From Rhynchopus sp. YZ270_cl-10 (lineage: Eukaryota > Euglenozoa > Diplonemea > Diplonemida > Diplonemidae): 64,000 bases of DNA. The position numbers and the translations under genes were made by a program. Of the stretch, positions 30,293 to 41,617 are shown one piece after another. The DNA lies in assembly GCA_964035575.1 (NCBI GenBank), contig OZ037897.1:682001-746000 (forward strand), in the 5' to 3' direction. Numbering within the stretch: position 1 is the stretch's first letter; each line of letters starts with the position of its first letter. The notes below the pieces were generated by a model that was not told the origin of the DNA, did no database searches, and was given only the letters and a program-made list of their open reading frames with translations.

Positions 30293-30398
30293 CAGTGGAG
30301 CGCTATATTACGAGTGCGCCTAATTATGGGTAAATCCAATACTTACCCATAATTAAGTTACCCGTAATAAAACGCGTCCGTAATATAGGGCCCCACTG
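30293..30398. mobile_element. 106-bp TIR element C inside element B
   Basis: It starts CAGTGGAGCGCTATATTACG and ends with the imperfect inverse ending CCCCACTG. A second palindrome around TTATGGGTAA/TTACCCATAA lies inside. CAGTGG ends are seen in Tc1/mariner-like MITEs. No clear TA duplication remains. Confidence 0.65.
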
Positions 30399-31020
30399 CA
30401 ATACAAATTATACGGTATTCGGTCGGGGGTCGAGCACGTATAATTGCAACCTAAGAGAACTGTTGTAACCTTGATGTGTTATTGGACACACTCAAGTGGT
30501 ATAAAGACACTGTATCAACTGTCGCCCCTGAAGGATGTTGTACTAAAATGATGAATTGTTTTGACGCGAAAAAAAAAATTGAAAACTTTTTTTTTTGACA
30601 ATGAACGACAATCTGTTGGTTGGAGCGTTAACCAAACCGTTCAGACAGTTCTTCGGGTTCACTTTAAAAAAAAAAAAGAAGAAAAAAAAGAGAAATGATT
30701 ATGGATCAGCAAGAGTTACTTTGCATACACACTACTAAAAATGACAATTAGTGTTGTTTAGTTGAAGTTCTTTTTTTTTTTTGAAATAAGTTGGTTTTCA
30801 GTGTGATATTCAGACAGTCTTCACTGTCTGTGTTGGGGCAAGGGCATTTTATTTGTGAAAATAACTGAACTTTTTTTGCGAGCGTTTGGTGCAAAAATAA
30901 ATGATTGAAATTATTTTGAAAGAAAAGATTAGAGTTTGCCCATCGGCATACAATAAATGTATTTTTTGGTTGTGATCTACAAAAAGCTGCCACACAAAAA
31001 ACCGTCAAAAAAAAAAAAAA

Positions 31021-31054
31021 AATGATAAATGTTCCTCTCGTGAACACATATCTG
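31021..31054 (+). repeat. H1-like hairpin variant
   Basis: TGTTCCTCTCGTGAACA is a perfect 5-bp stem TGTTC/GAACA with loop CTCTCGT. It is flanked by GATAAA and CATATCT. Confidence 0.6.
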
Positions 31055-31508
31055 AAAAGAAAATATGTCACCCCTCCCCTTCTGAGGGCCACACACCTCT
31101 CAGTATCTTAGGACCGACTGACCCACTGTCCAAAAATGCTGCTTGACGGGGGATTTGACAGAGGAGACAAAGAGAGAGGAGAAAGGAGGAGAAGGAGAAG
31201 AAGAAAAAATTGAGTAATCGACGAAATGTGCACAGCGAAACAAAAAAACTGAGAAAAAGGGGGGAGAAAAAAAAATGTAAACAAACGAAAGGAGAATTCA
31301 AACAAGAAAAAGGAAAATAATAACAAAAAAAAATGGGAATTTTAACAGGGGGAAACTGTGTGTGTTGTTTTTTTTATTATTGTTGCACGAAAAAAACAAA
31401 AAGTAAAACAAAACAAAAAAGACCAAACACTATCAGAACGCTCCTCTTTGTGCGCAGACATCTCATTTGTAATATTACTCTCTGCTATACTACTCTTTGC
31501 TCTTTTTT

Positions 31509-31576
31509 TTGATAAATTGTTGGAGTAGTGTAGTTGCCTCGGGTTGTGTTTGCCACAGTTTGTGGCAATCTCCACT
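31509..31576 (+). repeat. Hairpin cassette, family H5
   Basis: TTGATAAATTGTTGGAGTAG, then GTTGCCTCGGGTTGTG, an extra stem GCCACA/TGTGGC, and CAATCTCCACT. Confidence 0.7.
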
Positions 31577-31603
31577 GTCAATTCCCCCCCCCCCCCCCCC
31601 CCC

Positions 31604-32793
31604 TAGGTGGGGGCAAAACCTTCAGGACGGGTGAGGCATTTTGACTTTTTTGGACTTCCGCGCAAAGTACCCACAAACCACCCCTCATACCCACCCAGAA
31701 ATGGGTCAGAAACACCCTGTGACCCGAAAATCCATGCTAAGGGCGACTCAGAATATGAAAAAATGCAAAAAAATAGTGAAAAAGTGGCCTTTTGACGGTT
31801 TTGGCCATGTTGGGTAAAATGGCCATTTTTGGACAAAAAAATCAAAAAAACAGCAAAATTTCGACGTCATGACAGCTGCTTGGGCACAAACCTACCCCAG
31901 GGAGGTCCTGTGAGTCCATTCCGACCTGTTTTGGACACTTTAGGTACTTTTTTTGGCCGTTTTTTGGTGTTTTTAGGTCAAAAAATACCCTGGACTTTAC
32001 CCTGGACGTCCCTGGGCCGCGACTTGCGCCCTGCTTTTGGACCCACTCTGGGCCAAAAAATGGGTGAAAACCCCCGAAAAAGCACTCCGGGAACCCAGAT
32101 AGTTCCAAATATCCACCAGAAACCCACCCAAACACCTCAAAAACATGCCAGAAAAATATTTTCAAAAACACACTTTTTTCAAAAAGTTCATCTGGGCAGG
32201 TTCCATAATGACTTATTTGAAAAAGTGTGTTTTTAAAAATATTTTTCTGGCATGTTTTTGAGGTGTTTGGGTGGGTTTCTGGTGGATATTTGGAACTATC
32301 TGGGTTCCCGGAGTGCTTTTTCGGGGGTTTTCACCCATTTTTTGGCCCAGAGTGGGTCCAAAAGCAGGGCGCAAGTCGCGGCCCAGGGACGTCCAGGGTA
32401 AAGTCCAGGGTATTTTTTGACCTAAAAACACCAAAAAACGGCCAAAAAAAGTACCTAAAGTGTCCAAAACAGGTCGGAATGGACTCACAGGACCTCCCTG
32501 GGGTAGGTTTGTGCCCAAGCAGCTGTCATGACGTCGAAATTTTGCTGTTTTTTTGATTTTTTTGTCCAAAAATGGCCATTTTACCCAACATGGCCAAAAC
32601 CGTCAAAAGGCCACTTTTTCACTATTTTTTTGCATTTTTTCATATTCTGAGTCGCCCTTAGCATGGATTTTCGGGTCACAGGGTGTTTCTGACCCATTTC
32701 TGGGTGGGTATGAGGGGTGGTTTGTACGTACTTTGCGCGGAAGTCCAAAAAAGTCAAAATGCCTCAAAAAAATAGGGGTTTTGCCCCCACCTA
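31604..32793. mobile_element. 1.19-kb foldback (near-perfect palindrome)
   Basis: The two halves are inverse copies of each other, about 590 bp per arm, from TAGGTGGGGGCAAAACC to GGTTTTGCCCCCACCTA. A short centre lies near 32.19-32.22 kb. The two arms yield the same translated frame on opposite strands, so that frame is not evidence of a gene. C-tracts lie outside both ends. The arms differ at only a few places (e.g. a short stretch just inside each end), so it is recent or kept identical by conversion. No transposase is visible. Confidence 0.85.
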
Positions 32794-33308
32794 CCCCCCC
32801 CCCCCCCCCTTCCTCCTTCTTTCTGCTCTTGAACAGCTAGACTAGGTGATTGGGAGCTGATGCACAGTGCAACATCGCTTCCATTTACAGTGTCAGAAGA
32901 CAGGTTCTTGAACAAAAAAAGAAAGGAAAAAAAAAAAAAAAGAAACCAAATTTCATGGGGTGGCCGAAGGGGGGGTTGTGCACCCTACTCCATTCAGCCA
33001 CACCAATATACTTTACATTCAAAGAGAAAGCATTACAAAGAATAAAGATATTCTTCGCACAACACTCATCTATAGCAATTCTTCCACGCAGGCAGGAATC
33101 ACCCATACTGATTCCACAACACATATTTCCATAACACGCACACATTCCCCTGCCGGGGAACGTTTCTTTGGACAAATGCCAGAGACTGGTCTTTGCACTT
33201 AGAACCATCCCACAAGAGTGCTTTCAACACACATGCATCTCCCCCAACCCCCTCCCTCAGGTTCCCTGAAGGTTACATCATAACTTCACTTTAACTTTTT
33301 TTTTTTTG

Positions 33309-33346
33309 TCTTGAAATACAAAGTCCTCTTGAATAGTGTGTATCTG
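33309..33346 (+). repeat. Cassette, family H2
   Basis: CTTGAAATACAAAGTCCTCT then GTGTGTATCTG, after a T-tract. Confidence 0.55.
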
Positions 33347-33949
33347 ACTGATGTACTGTGAAGTGGACCTCAACCATGCAGTTTTACAATCCATTTCTTC
33401 TGGTTTACAAAATTTTCAAAAAAAAAATTTCAATAAAAAAAAAAATGAGATACCTCCTGCCCCGAATAGGAGCGTGACAGAGAGCATCCCATCCTGACAA
33501 AAAAAAAGGGCCAGTTTAACAACACACATCACATTTTGTGTTCCAAAGAATACAAGAGCTGTATTTTTTTTGTTGCATCGACAAAAAAAATCGTTATTTG
33601 CCAAATTGGTTCTGTGCGTACCCCCACTCAGAGAAAGGGGGGTTGGATAGGATGCTTGACAGATTTATTTATTTTTTTTTGAAGCAAACCACACAGAACC
33701 CTAACAACTCATCAATGGGTTAGAAAAAAAGGGGTAAAAACGGTAGAAAACGAAGAAATAAATGGGGGGAAAGGGAAACCATGGCAAACTTGCATTCTTT
33801 ATTTACGTCATCGTTCAAAAGGAAAATGGGGGAAAGATTGTTAGTATTAGATGACCGTAGCATCTTCGAGCGCAGTAACTTTACAAAAAAAAAATAAAAG
33901 AAAAAGGGGTTTTTTTTTTTTTGAAAAATGTTTTTTCTGTAAAAAAATT

Positions 33950-33988
33950 GGTGGAATAGTGTAGTTGCCAGCTGTGCAAGCTTCACTG
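33950..33988 (+). repeat. Hairpin cassette, family H5 (variant)
   Basis: AGTGTAGTTGC pairs with GCAAGCTTCACT around CAGCTGT, with one mismatch and one bulge. Confidence 0.65.
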
Positions 33989-34602
33989 TTTTTGTAGGGA
34001 GGGGGGAATTGTACGATAAATGTGCTGTGCATACACATCGAAAAAGAAAGTATTTTCAACATACTAATATTATGCAATCAATAAATTGATAGCATAAGAG
34101 GAGGGATCAACAAAAATGTTCCCTCCTCCATCCACATCGAAAAAGGGGGGGGGGGAAAAATTGAGATAATGAATCTGTCTGTCTCGTGCAAAATACATAC
34201 CAGAAATAAAATAAAAAAAGGGGTGGGGGGTGGGAGAGGGCTATGGGAGATTTTGGTACCAAATTCAGTGATTATCGCAAAGGGGAAAGAAAGAATTAAT
34301 GGTAGAGTACAGTTCTTTTGTTCCTTTGTTTCCTTTTCTTTTCTTGACAAAAAAAAAATTAACACAAAGAAGAACGAGGGGAGAGAGGTGGGGAGGTGAA
34401 GCTGAAGAAAAAGGTGAACAAAAAAAAAAAAAAAGCACAAAAAAAAGGGGGGCAACGTCACCTGACCAGGGTTACACTGTACCTTGGGAGGCTTGTATTA
34501 CACTTTTTTTTTTGTCGACAAACCCATTTTTGGGGCATTTATAAAAAGGGTGAAAAAAGCTGCCAAAAGCGCTAATACACCACAAAAAAGGAGGGAAAAA
34601 AA

Positions 34603-34646
34603 GGTTTACAAAGTGAACCAAAGCTTCTCATTGCCTCAGTCACCTT
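34603..34646 (+). repeat. Diverged H1 cassette
   Basis: GTTTACAAAGTGAACCAAAG, then CTTCTCATTGC and TCAGTCACCTT. AAGTGA/TCACCTT pairs without mismatch: A to G at the usual mismatch site restores pairing on the 5' side. Confidence 0.6.
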
Positions 34647-35020
34647 TTAAAATAAGGTCAGTGCTTCATTTTAACTAAAAGGGAGGGCTTTTTTTCCAGC
34701 GGGAGGGGTAAAAAAAACACATCCTTGTTGATTTTTTTTTTATGTGATTTCATCTACACATCACCATAATAAAAAAAAAAAGGAGAGCAAGGCTGGTTAT
34801 TTTTTTTGGTTGTATCGACAATCATTGATACCTCACGCAATAAAAAAAAAGGGCAGTCTGTAGGCTTGTGTCTACGACTTCGCTCTTTTTGTTGCACAAA
34901 GGCCTCGCACATCTTCTATCAATACATAGGGAGAGAGAAGGAACTAGAGTGAGAGAGTCAACCCAAGTACATGAGAGGACACAATATAAACTCACTGAGG
35001 GGGGGGGAAGGGGATGGGGT

Positions 35021-35186
35021 GCACGATGTTGAAGTAAATTACTTTACTTGTGGTTTTACATGTAATATTTTTTACTTTACTTGTGAGCTGTACGCCTACG
35101 TTTTTACGTGTGCCACAAGTAAAGTAATTTCACAAGTAAAATTACATGTAAAACCACAAGTAAAGTCATTTACTTCAACGTCGTGC
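35021..35186. mobile_element. 166-bp palindromic element E, copy 1
   Basis: It starts GCACGATGTTGAAGTAAAT and ends with the inverse ATTTACTTCAACGTCGTGC. The arms contain ACTTTACTTGTGGTTTTACA. A truncated copy is at 59307-59396. Confidence 0.75.
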
Positions 35187-35623
35187 GGGGAACTCTTGCA
35201 GAGAGAGAGAGAGAGAGCTTTTTTAGGGGCTTTTTTTTTTGTTGTCTAAAATAAGATACACCATGGTACACACACACAAAAAACAAAATAAATAAAAAAA
35301 TACGTTGAAAACAGAAACTTACTTTTTAAAAAGGGTTTCAATTCGTCTATCGCTGTGCTTTTTTTTTTCTTTTTTTTTCTCAATTTGTTTTGTTCTATCA
35401 ATAATCACTGAGAGATGTTAATTGGGGTGGGGGAGGGTGGAGGAAAGAAGCAACACCTTCTGTCGGTTCTTTTGCTAAAAAAAAAAAAAATTGGTGTTCA
35501 AAAAAAAGGTCGTTTTCTCCGCGAACAAAACAACGTGAACATAAGCCCTCATCACTTCAAAGGGGTAAAAGATGGTTTTGTATGTATGGGAGATGGTTTT
35601 GTTTTGTTTGTCTGGCTTACAAC

Positions 35624-36408
35624 TTACAAGAGGATGACCGGCTTGCGGTGCTGCTGGGAGGGGCGCTGTTGTCTTGTCGCGACAGCACGGTCCTGGCGGG
35701 ACTGCGGGGTGCGCATCAAACGCTTGCGCTTGTACTTCTTAGGCGAGTCTGGGAGTGTGACGAAAATGATTGTTGAGTTGTTTTGAGTGCAATACGATGT
35801 TTGGAGTCCAAAAACAGGCGCCAAATTCAAAAAAAAAAGATCCCAGTTTTAAAATAGCAGTAGTCCTTAGGAAGTAGGGCTATCTGCTTTTAATGTGGGT
35901 TTAAGTGATAAGTATTGTTGAACGCCTTTTTTTTGAAAAAGGTAGGCCAAACGGCGGATGGGTTTTAAAAAAGATATAAACGTCTCATTCGTCACCGAAA
36001 CGAATTCGAACGGGTCTCTCGCATTTTTTTACAAAAGATATTCCACATACTGACAGTCTCATTGTCCTCCTCCGACTCCGAGGAAAGCACGTTTGCGTTC
36101 AACTCTTCGTCGGCGATCTGCTCCATGATCTCCCTGCGTTTGAGCGTGCACCCTGCATCCTCGAACTCCTTCACAGAGCTGACTGTGCTTACCAGCTCTG
36201 GTTGGGTCTCGTCAGAAACAGAGCCATTGTCACGCGTGACCTCATATTTGTTCTTCTCATCCTCGCTGTTCGTGGGCGTTTTGCCCACTGGCACCGGTAC
36301 TGCCTGCACGCGTTTCTGACCTCTAGGCTCTGTTGGCGCAATGCTCTTCCTCACCGGCTGCTTGCACTGTCTGTTCACAGGTGTCGGCTTGTTCGCGCAG
36401 TTTCCCAT
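35624..36408 (-). CDS. Small acylated protein MGNCANK, two exons (160 aa)
   Basis: Exon 1 (36408-36051) ends at a GTATGT donor. Exon 2 (35748-35624) follows a CTCCCAG acceptor. The joined frame is open and gives 160 aa ending HRKPVILL. Reading on past the donor would give only a short unrelated tail. The N-terminus MGNCANK has Gly2 for N-myristoylation and Cys4 for palmitoylation, so the product probably sits on the inner face of a membrane. The middle is acidic with Ser/Glu runs (SSESEEDNE). The exon-2 tail is basic (KKYKRKRLMR). It shares only MGNCANK with the 45.4 kb protein. The ATG follows a long pyrimidine tract ending CAAAG. No enzyme domain is seen. Confidence 0.75.
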
Positions 36409-37980
36409 TTTTGCGGTTGTGGTTGTGGACTTTGCAGAAAAAAAAAAGGGGTGAATAAACTGAATGTATCACAAAGTGAAAATCCAAATGAAGTGCGGGT
36501 GAGTGAGCGGGGGGGAAAGTGGGAAGGGGGTGGTAATAAGTTTGGTGTAGATGTGGGGTGTATGTCTTGTCGTGATGTGGTGGTTGTTTAAATTTAACTT
36601 AAGATTGGATTTCGGGAGAAGTGGGTCTTGTCTGCATCAGAACAAACCCAAAGGAGCGCATGGACGATCACGAATCTGAATGGAACCGTACAGATTCTAC
36701 TTCAGAGCAGGACAACATTGCGGGTGTTCGTTCCCGACTTTCGAGCAAAACTTGGCAATACCAAACTAAAGGAACGTCGTGCAAGTGTACCCCATGCTGC
36801 AGATTGCACTCATGACCAGGTAGCATCAGCATCAGTCTTAGTCTGTTTCGTGTTCCTTTCAAGAAAGGTTCACAACCTCGTTTCCCCCACCCCCTCAGTG
36901 ACCCCCCTGCGTCAGTTTTCAAGAAAATTAGACCGCTGAATGACACCGTTCCAAGGTCCCATAACACCCCATGGGTACCTACCCCTGGCTCACTGTCCCT
37001 CGGAAATTGTGTCTGGTTTCATAAGAAAACACAACAAAGTGTGTTGATGATTGGACTACACGGCATACATGGAACAAATGGAACAAATGAACCACCACCT
37101 GCAAACCTACCAACCCCTAAACCCCCATAACGTTGCAATCCTCACAAAGCGTGCATTGGGCACCTGAAAGTCGCCACTCCTCTCTATGCAGGCTGCACAG
37201 CAGATCAGAGTCCGTCTTCAGGCTGGCTATTCCCATGCCTCCGGCCCCGGCCACCCCCCCTCACAAACCAACTGGAGTCCTCTAGAGATTCCCCTTGAGG
37301 GAACCTCAATTTGGTCCGCCCGAACCCGCAAGCAAAGCGACGCTAGGAGTAGTGTCATTCCATAGAAGCTTACCCCAAAACACCTATCACATCAGGCAAA
37401 AGAAACCTCCGTCCTGCAATGCAGCAACTCTGCAACCCTGCAACACACAAGAGATGCCAGCCACAGGGTGACGGCACTGCACCAGTAACACGCCACGACT
37501 CCCAGAGCTGCACATCCCTCCCCTCTCCTCCCTTCTCCTCCCCTCCCTATCCCACCCAACCCCCACCAGGCTCAAGGCAAGATCACAACACCTCTCCCGC
37601 TTGTGCAATACGCTGGCCTGCTGTCAGAGAAAACCTCAAAGCTATGTGAAGAACCCAAACCCACCAGATCCTGTGGCAGCATCAGGTCTTTCAGTTGCAT
37701 CCAGGTAGCAGGCGAACGTTGTCCAGATAACCCACACCCCCTCGCTCCATCCCCTCTCCATTTCTAGAGTCTTCGACACCCTCGCAGAAACACACCCATA
37801 CACCTATGAAAAGGTCGTCCAGGAGCACAACCTTGAGATGCTTGCTAACGTCACTCTCTACCCCAATCCACCCCAGTCCAGTTCCCCAACCTCATCCTCA
37901 AGACACAGTGCTCACCATTTTCCCGGCATCTTTTAAAGTATTGGGAGAAGGTACTCCCAAAACCAGCCCCTCCCACTGGG
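36409..37980. other. Sequence island without A-tracts
   Basis: From about 36.6 to 37.95 kb the DNA lacks the A/T homopolymers and hairpin cassettes seen elsewhere and has balanced base composition. The open frames are short. One plus-strand frame near 36.63-36.82 kb ends at a possible CAG/GTAGC donor. I could not match it to a known RNA or protein. Confidence 0.4.
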
Positions 37981-38240
37981 AGAAAATAAAAAAAATATGG
38001 GGTGAAGGGGAAGTCCTTTTTTTTTGTGGCAACGCGCTTGCCAATAGAGGTGAGTTCTTGTACTCGAAAATGGCACCCAATATGAGGGGGTTTTTTTTTA
38101 TTTTCTGGGGGTGATAATTCAAGATTGAAAACGGTAGAAAACTAGGGGGAAGGAGGGAGGGGGATAAAATAGACCCAACAGGAGAAGATAACCAGGAATA
38201 CCTGATACCTTTTGAGAGCACGATTGACAAAAAAAAAAGT

Positions 38241-38308
38241 GAAGTTATTAATGCAGGCACACCTCCGACTGACCTACGTACAATGCCAGCTATCGGATGA
38301 AAAGCACA
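38241..38308 (+). repeat. Cassette, family H4
   Basis: AAGTTATTAATGCAGGCAC, ACCTCCGACTGACC, ACAATGCCAG and GGATGAAAAGCAC in the family order. Confidence 0.65.
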
Positions 38309-39513
38309 CAAAAAAAAATTCATGATGAACAGAAGCTAAGGTCGCTTCGTCAAAACAAAAACAAAAAAAATCCCATTTTATTTTGTAGTCAATCATCCCT
38401 TTTAAAGGCTTTAGAATACACCCTTAGGTACTCACGTTGGAGAGAAGGGGGTAAATCATACTTGAAAGATATTTCAACATACGCATTCAATAAATTGATA
38501 GCATAGGCATATGGTGTTCCCGAAAGGGCCCATATTGACAGGTCCTTGACATGTCCTTGACACAAGGTTTACAGGGGAAAATGACACACCCCCCCTATAT
38601 TGACATGTCGTTGACATGTCCCCGACAGCAGATCGGTAACACCAGCATAGGGAACAAAAATATTCCCAACTTTCTTTTTTTTATGTGGTATGTTTTGCAA
38701 AACGTAACAAAAGGGAGAAAAGTAAAAATGCTTCGTGCACAAGTTGAAACTTCAGTAGATTGGTTTCTTACAATAACCTTGAAAGATGAATAATACATTA
38801 TGCATCACAACGTACAGTCATATCTTCAAGAAATAAAAAAAAAAAACATGGAAACAAAGCAGATGAATGGGAGAAAACCCCCTTCATAAAAAGGGGAGCT
38901 TTTTTTAAATATACCGTTGTTTCAAGAAATCATTCTCAATAAGAAAAAGAGAGAATTTTTTTTTTTTAGATGAAAATGTGCACCTCTCGATCATCAAAAA
39001 ATAGGAAGGGGGTTGTAAGGTGAACTAATGCCTGCTTTAGCGCACCTACTAAACTATTATCAATGTGTGAGAAGGATTTTTTTTTTAGTGTGTTTATTTT
39101 GCATCTGTGCGTGACTGTACAATTACTAACAACACTACGGATTAGAAGAGAATCGTGAATGGGGCAAAAAAAAAAAAAGAGTTGAAAAAAATGTGCTAAA
39201 AACGTATCTCAAAAAGGAACAAATAAGATAACATAGCGCATAAACCCATCCAATGGCCTTCACACACGTCTTGAAGTTCTTTTTGTTTTTGTTGTTATTT
39301 TGTTGCATTGACAAAGAAGACTCCCCCTTGGAATAGGGTTGACCAGGGGTTTTGCTTAACTCATTTTTTTAAGGCAAGTGGACAGAAGAGGGAGAAAAAA
39401 AAAAAGATGGGGAGGAAGGGAATTATACCCTGGAATCATATAACACAGTGCACCCCCACCCCCACACCCCACCCCCCCTTTGTTGTTGAACTACAATTTG
39501 CCCTTTTTGTTTT

Positions 39514-39557
39514 TGAAAAATTCGTAGTGCAAACTACCCAAGGATTAGATCCACTAC
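39514..39557 (+). repeat. Hairpin cassette, family H6
   Basis: TTGAAAAATTC, then a perfect 6-bp stem GTAGTG/CACTAC around CAAACTACCCAAGGATTAGA. Confidence 0.65.
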
Positions 39558-39863
39558 ATTTACCTTTTTTTTTCTGTTATGCAACAGACAATCGAGCTAA
39601 TCAATCAATCTGATTACTCTAGAATAAATTAGAATAGGGTATTCAATAGTTGGACCAAAAAAACCTTTGTACTTTATTTGCTTTACCCATTACTAGGGAC
39701 GAGCGAGAAAAAAAATAGGGTGGGGAAAGGGGAAGGGGAAGGGGAAGAGACGGGAGAAGGGCCAGCCTTGAGCTATACGACCTAATTCCCCCTACTACGT
39801 TAGGTTTATCTAAACAAAAAAAGAAATGCGCACTCACTTTCCCCCCTCCCTCCCCTCCCCCCC

Positions 39864-40017
39864 TAGGTTGCATTATACGTGCTCGGCCCCGACCGAATAC
39901 CGTATAATACGGTATGATACAGAATTATACGGTGTTATATACGGTGTTGCTTGGGGACCGAATACAGTATAATTCGTAGAATTAAATTATACGAATTGTT
40001 CGAATTTTACAACCTAG
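39864..40017. mobile_element. TIR element B, copy 2 (154 bp)
   Basis: TAGGTTG...CAACCTA ends, with the interior ATACGGTGTTGCTTGGGG shared with 29694-30453 in inverse orientation. Here it is uninterrupted. Confidence 0.75.
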
Positions 40018-40148
40018 GCTCCCCCCCTCCCCCCACCCCATCCCATCCGATTTTTTTTTTCAAAACACATCAGTTTTTTTTTCTACTTCCTTTCAAACGC
40101 AATTAGCTTTCCCCCAATAAGTTTGAAAACTGCTCCCCCCCCCCCTTC

Positions 40149-40628
40149 TCAATACGATTCCTCATCCCATTCGCGGGTAGGAGGGCAATCTAATCCAGCA
40201 GGTCTGACATCAGCGTTCGGTGGAGGAACCCCTTCTGCCTTTGGGATGACCACTGCTGGGTACGATGAGTCTTCACGGGAGTAACGGTTCGCCGTCCGCG
40301 GGATGTTGTGTGTTGGGGCTGCGGGCGAGCCGGGGCCTCCTCCTCCTCCCCCTGCTGCTCCCCTTCCCCCGGACTGGACTCTACTATCCTTTGAGGCAGA
40401 CTTTGAAACAGACCCCCCTCCCTTTCTCGCATTAGAAGTTGATGCAGGCGAAGAAGGATTCTGCCTGCCCTGTTGGCTCTGTTGTTGTTGTTGTTGTTGC
40501 TGCTGCTGTCCACCCCCCGCACCCCCGCCCCCAGTGTTCCCCTCAACCTCAACACTCTTCCCCGCACTCTGATGTCTCCCTGGTGCAGCCTTCCCTGACG
40601 ACGCTTCTTTCCCTGAGGAGCAGCCCAT
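40149..40628 (-). CDS. Small acylated protein MGCSSGK (159 aa)
   Basis: A single exon of 159 aa. MGCSSGK offers Gly2 for myristoylation and Cys3 for palmitoylation, so it is probably membrane-bound. The rest is low complexity: Gly-rich, a run of ten Gln, Ser/Lys patches and a second Gly run. A more ordinary C-terminal third contains NRYSREDSSYPAVV and ends WDEESY. The end resembles NEEEY of the 45.4 kb protein. I chose this ATG for the acylation signal. The upstream frame is open but is pyrimidine-rich leader, as at other starts here. The function is unknown. Confidence 0.75.
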   Translation of the reverse strand: MGCSSGKEASSGKAAPGRHQSAGKSVEVEGNTGGGGAGGGQQQQQQQQQQSQQGRQNPSSPASTSNARKGGGSVSKSASKDSRVQSGGRGAAGGGGGGPGSPAAPTHNIPRTANRYSREDSSYPAVVIPKAEGVPPPNADVRPAGLDCPPTREWDEESY

Positions 40629-40927
40629 TTTGTGGTAGAAAAAGAGAGAAAGAGAGACGAAAGTAAGAAAAGAACTGAGGGAAAGAGAGAGGCGAAAAAA
40701 ACGAGCTTTTTTAGGGAGAGAAAAGAAGGTAAAAGGAGGAGAGCGGGTGAAGGGGGGGGGGGTGGGGGAAAATGTGTATGTGTGGTTGTTGTTGTGTATG
40801 CTATGGGTGGGGTGGGATTTTTGAGTATATGGTGAATGATAATGTGATAGGGGGGGGTTTGAATTGGGGTTATAGGATATATAACGCGAGAGATAGGCGA
40901 GGAATGGCTGCGTGGAGCTTACATGAA

Positions 40928-41051
40928 AAAATAGTAACTCTGATAAGTAAAAGGAAAAAAGGTTTTTTCGTTGATTGCTCAATTACCCTGTTTGAGGGGT
41001 GATTGGCGACCGTATCTGAGGAACTATTTCTCCTTTAAGCTACGCTTGTAG
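40928..41051 (+). repeat. Repeat H8, second copy
   Basis: It matches 21696-21826 almost throughout (AATAGTAACTCTGATA, GTTGATTGCTCAATTACC, GGCGACCGTATCTG, AAGCTACGCTTGTA). Confidence 0.75.
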
Positions 41052-41335
41052 GAATAAAAGAAAAAAGCGAGGTGTCTACACAACATTAATTCTTCAAAAA
41101 AAAAATTGAAATTCTCGGGTGAAAACGCCAATGAAGTGAATTATGCTGAGCTGATGTGTAGAGTTGGTGTGTGTGAGGGTCTCGGGATCTCGGGAGTTAG
41201 TTTTTTTAAAAAATGGTAGGGGGTACAGAGGAAGGGCATATTCGTTTCTAAGCTGGCGTGAAGTATGAAGAGGGAGGGGGGGATATATGGTTGACTGAAC
41301 AAAAAGGCAAACAAAGGGGATAAAAAAAAAGAGTA

Positions 41336-41363
41336 TGAAATGCAAAGCCCAGTGACAGTGTAC
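41336..41363 (+). repeat. Short H2 cassette
   Basis: ATGAAATGCAAAGCCC then GTGACAGTGTACC. The CTCTC of the loop is missing. Confidence 0.5.
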
Positions 41364-41378
41364 CAAAAAAACAAAAAG

Positions 41379-41418
41379 GTTTATAAGATGAACCCAATCC
41401 TCTCGTGCTTAGTCACCT
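41379..41418 (+). repeat. Hairpin cassette, family H1
   Basis: GTTTATAAGATGAACCCAAT, CCTCTCGT, GCTTAGTCACCT. The inner stem is weakened. Confidence 0.65.
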
Positions 41419-41465
41419 AAAACTTCTACGCATCTGTGATCCCGCAAAATGTTGCGAAAAAAAAA

Positions 41466-41530
41466 GAGAAGTTGAAAGTATAAAAACAACGCTTCTCCGC
41501 TTCATCGGCGGACGCAACGAGGCATTGATT
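41466..41530 (+). repeat. Cassette, family H3 (variant)
   Basis: AAGTTGAAAGTATAAAAAC, then ATCGGCGGACGC and GAGGCATTG. It resembles the 43.42 and 44.45 kb copies (CATCGGCGGACGC). Confidence 0.5.
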
Positions 41531-41575
41531 CCCCCGCGGGTTATCGAATTCTCCAGAAGAGTTGGAAAAACAAAA

Positions 41576-41617
41576 GTTGACTTGAAATACAAAAGCCCTC
41601 TCGTGAACAGTGTACCT
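41576..41617 (+). repeat. Cassette, family H2
   Basis: GTTGACTTGAAATACAAAAG, CCCTCTCGTGAACAG, TGTACCT. It continues into TTTTGGTATGACCG and GGTGGACCCCCAAC, which also follow the copy at 43.53 kb, so those two are longer duplicates. Confidence 0.7.

Larger units (their letters stand above)
29694..30453. mobile_element. TIR element B, copy 1, with two nested insertions
   Basis: Its ends are TAGGTTG and CAACCTA. Its own sequence (CGAATTATACGGTATTCGGTCC, shown here in part as AATTATACGGTATTCGG) matches the 154-bp copy at 39864-40017, in inverse orientation. Inside lie element A copy 2 and the short TIR element C. Removing both leaves a unit close to the size of the intact copy. Confidence 0.75.
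30460..31600. other. Gene-free region
   Basis: There is no gene that I can support. It holds an H1-like variant at about 31.02 kb, an H5 cassette at 31.51 kb and a C-tract next to the foldback element. Confidence 0.5.
32800..35620. other. Gene-free region
   Basis: No supported gene. It holds H2, H5 and H1 cassettes, long A/T-tracts and the palindromic element E. Confidence 0.5.
37980..39860. other. Gene-free region
   Basis: There is no supported gene. It holds an H4 cassette, an H6 cassette and a short cluster of TTGACATGTCC-type repeats at 38.53-38.63 kb. Confidence 0.5.

Noticed and set aside
31829-32569. Matching 118-135 aa proteins on opposite strands
   Set aside because: They are the two arms of one palindrome; there is no homology or codon signal.
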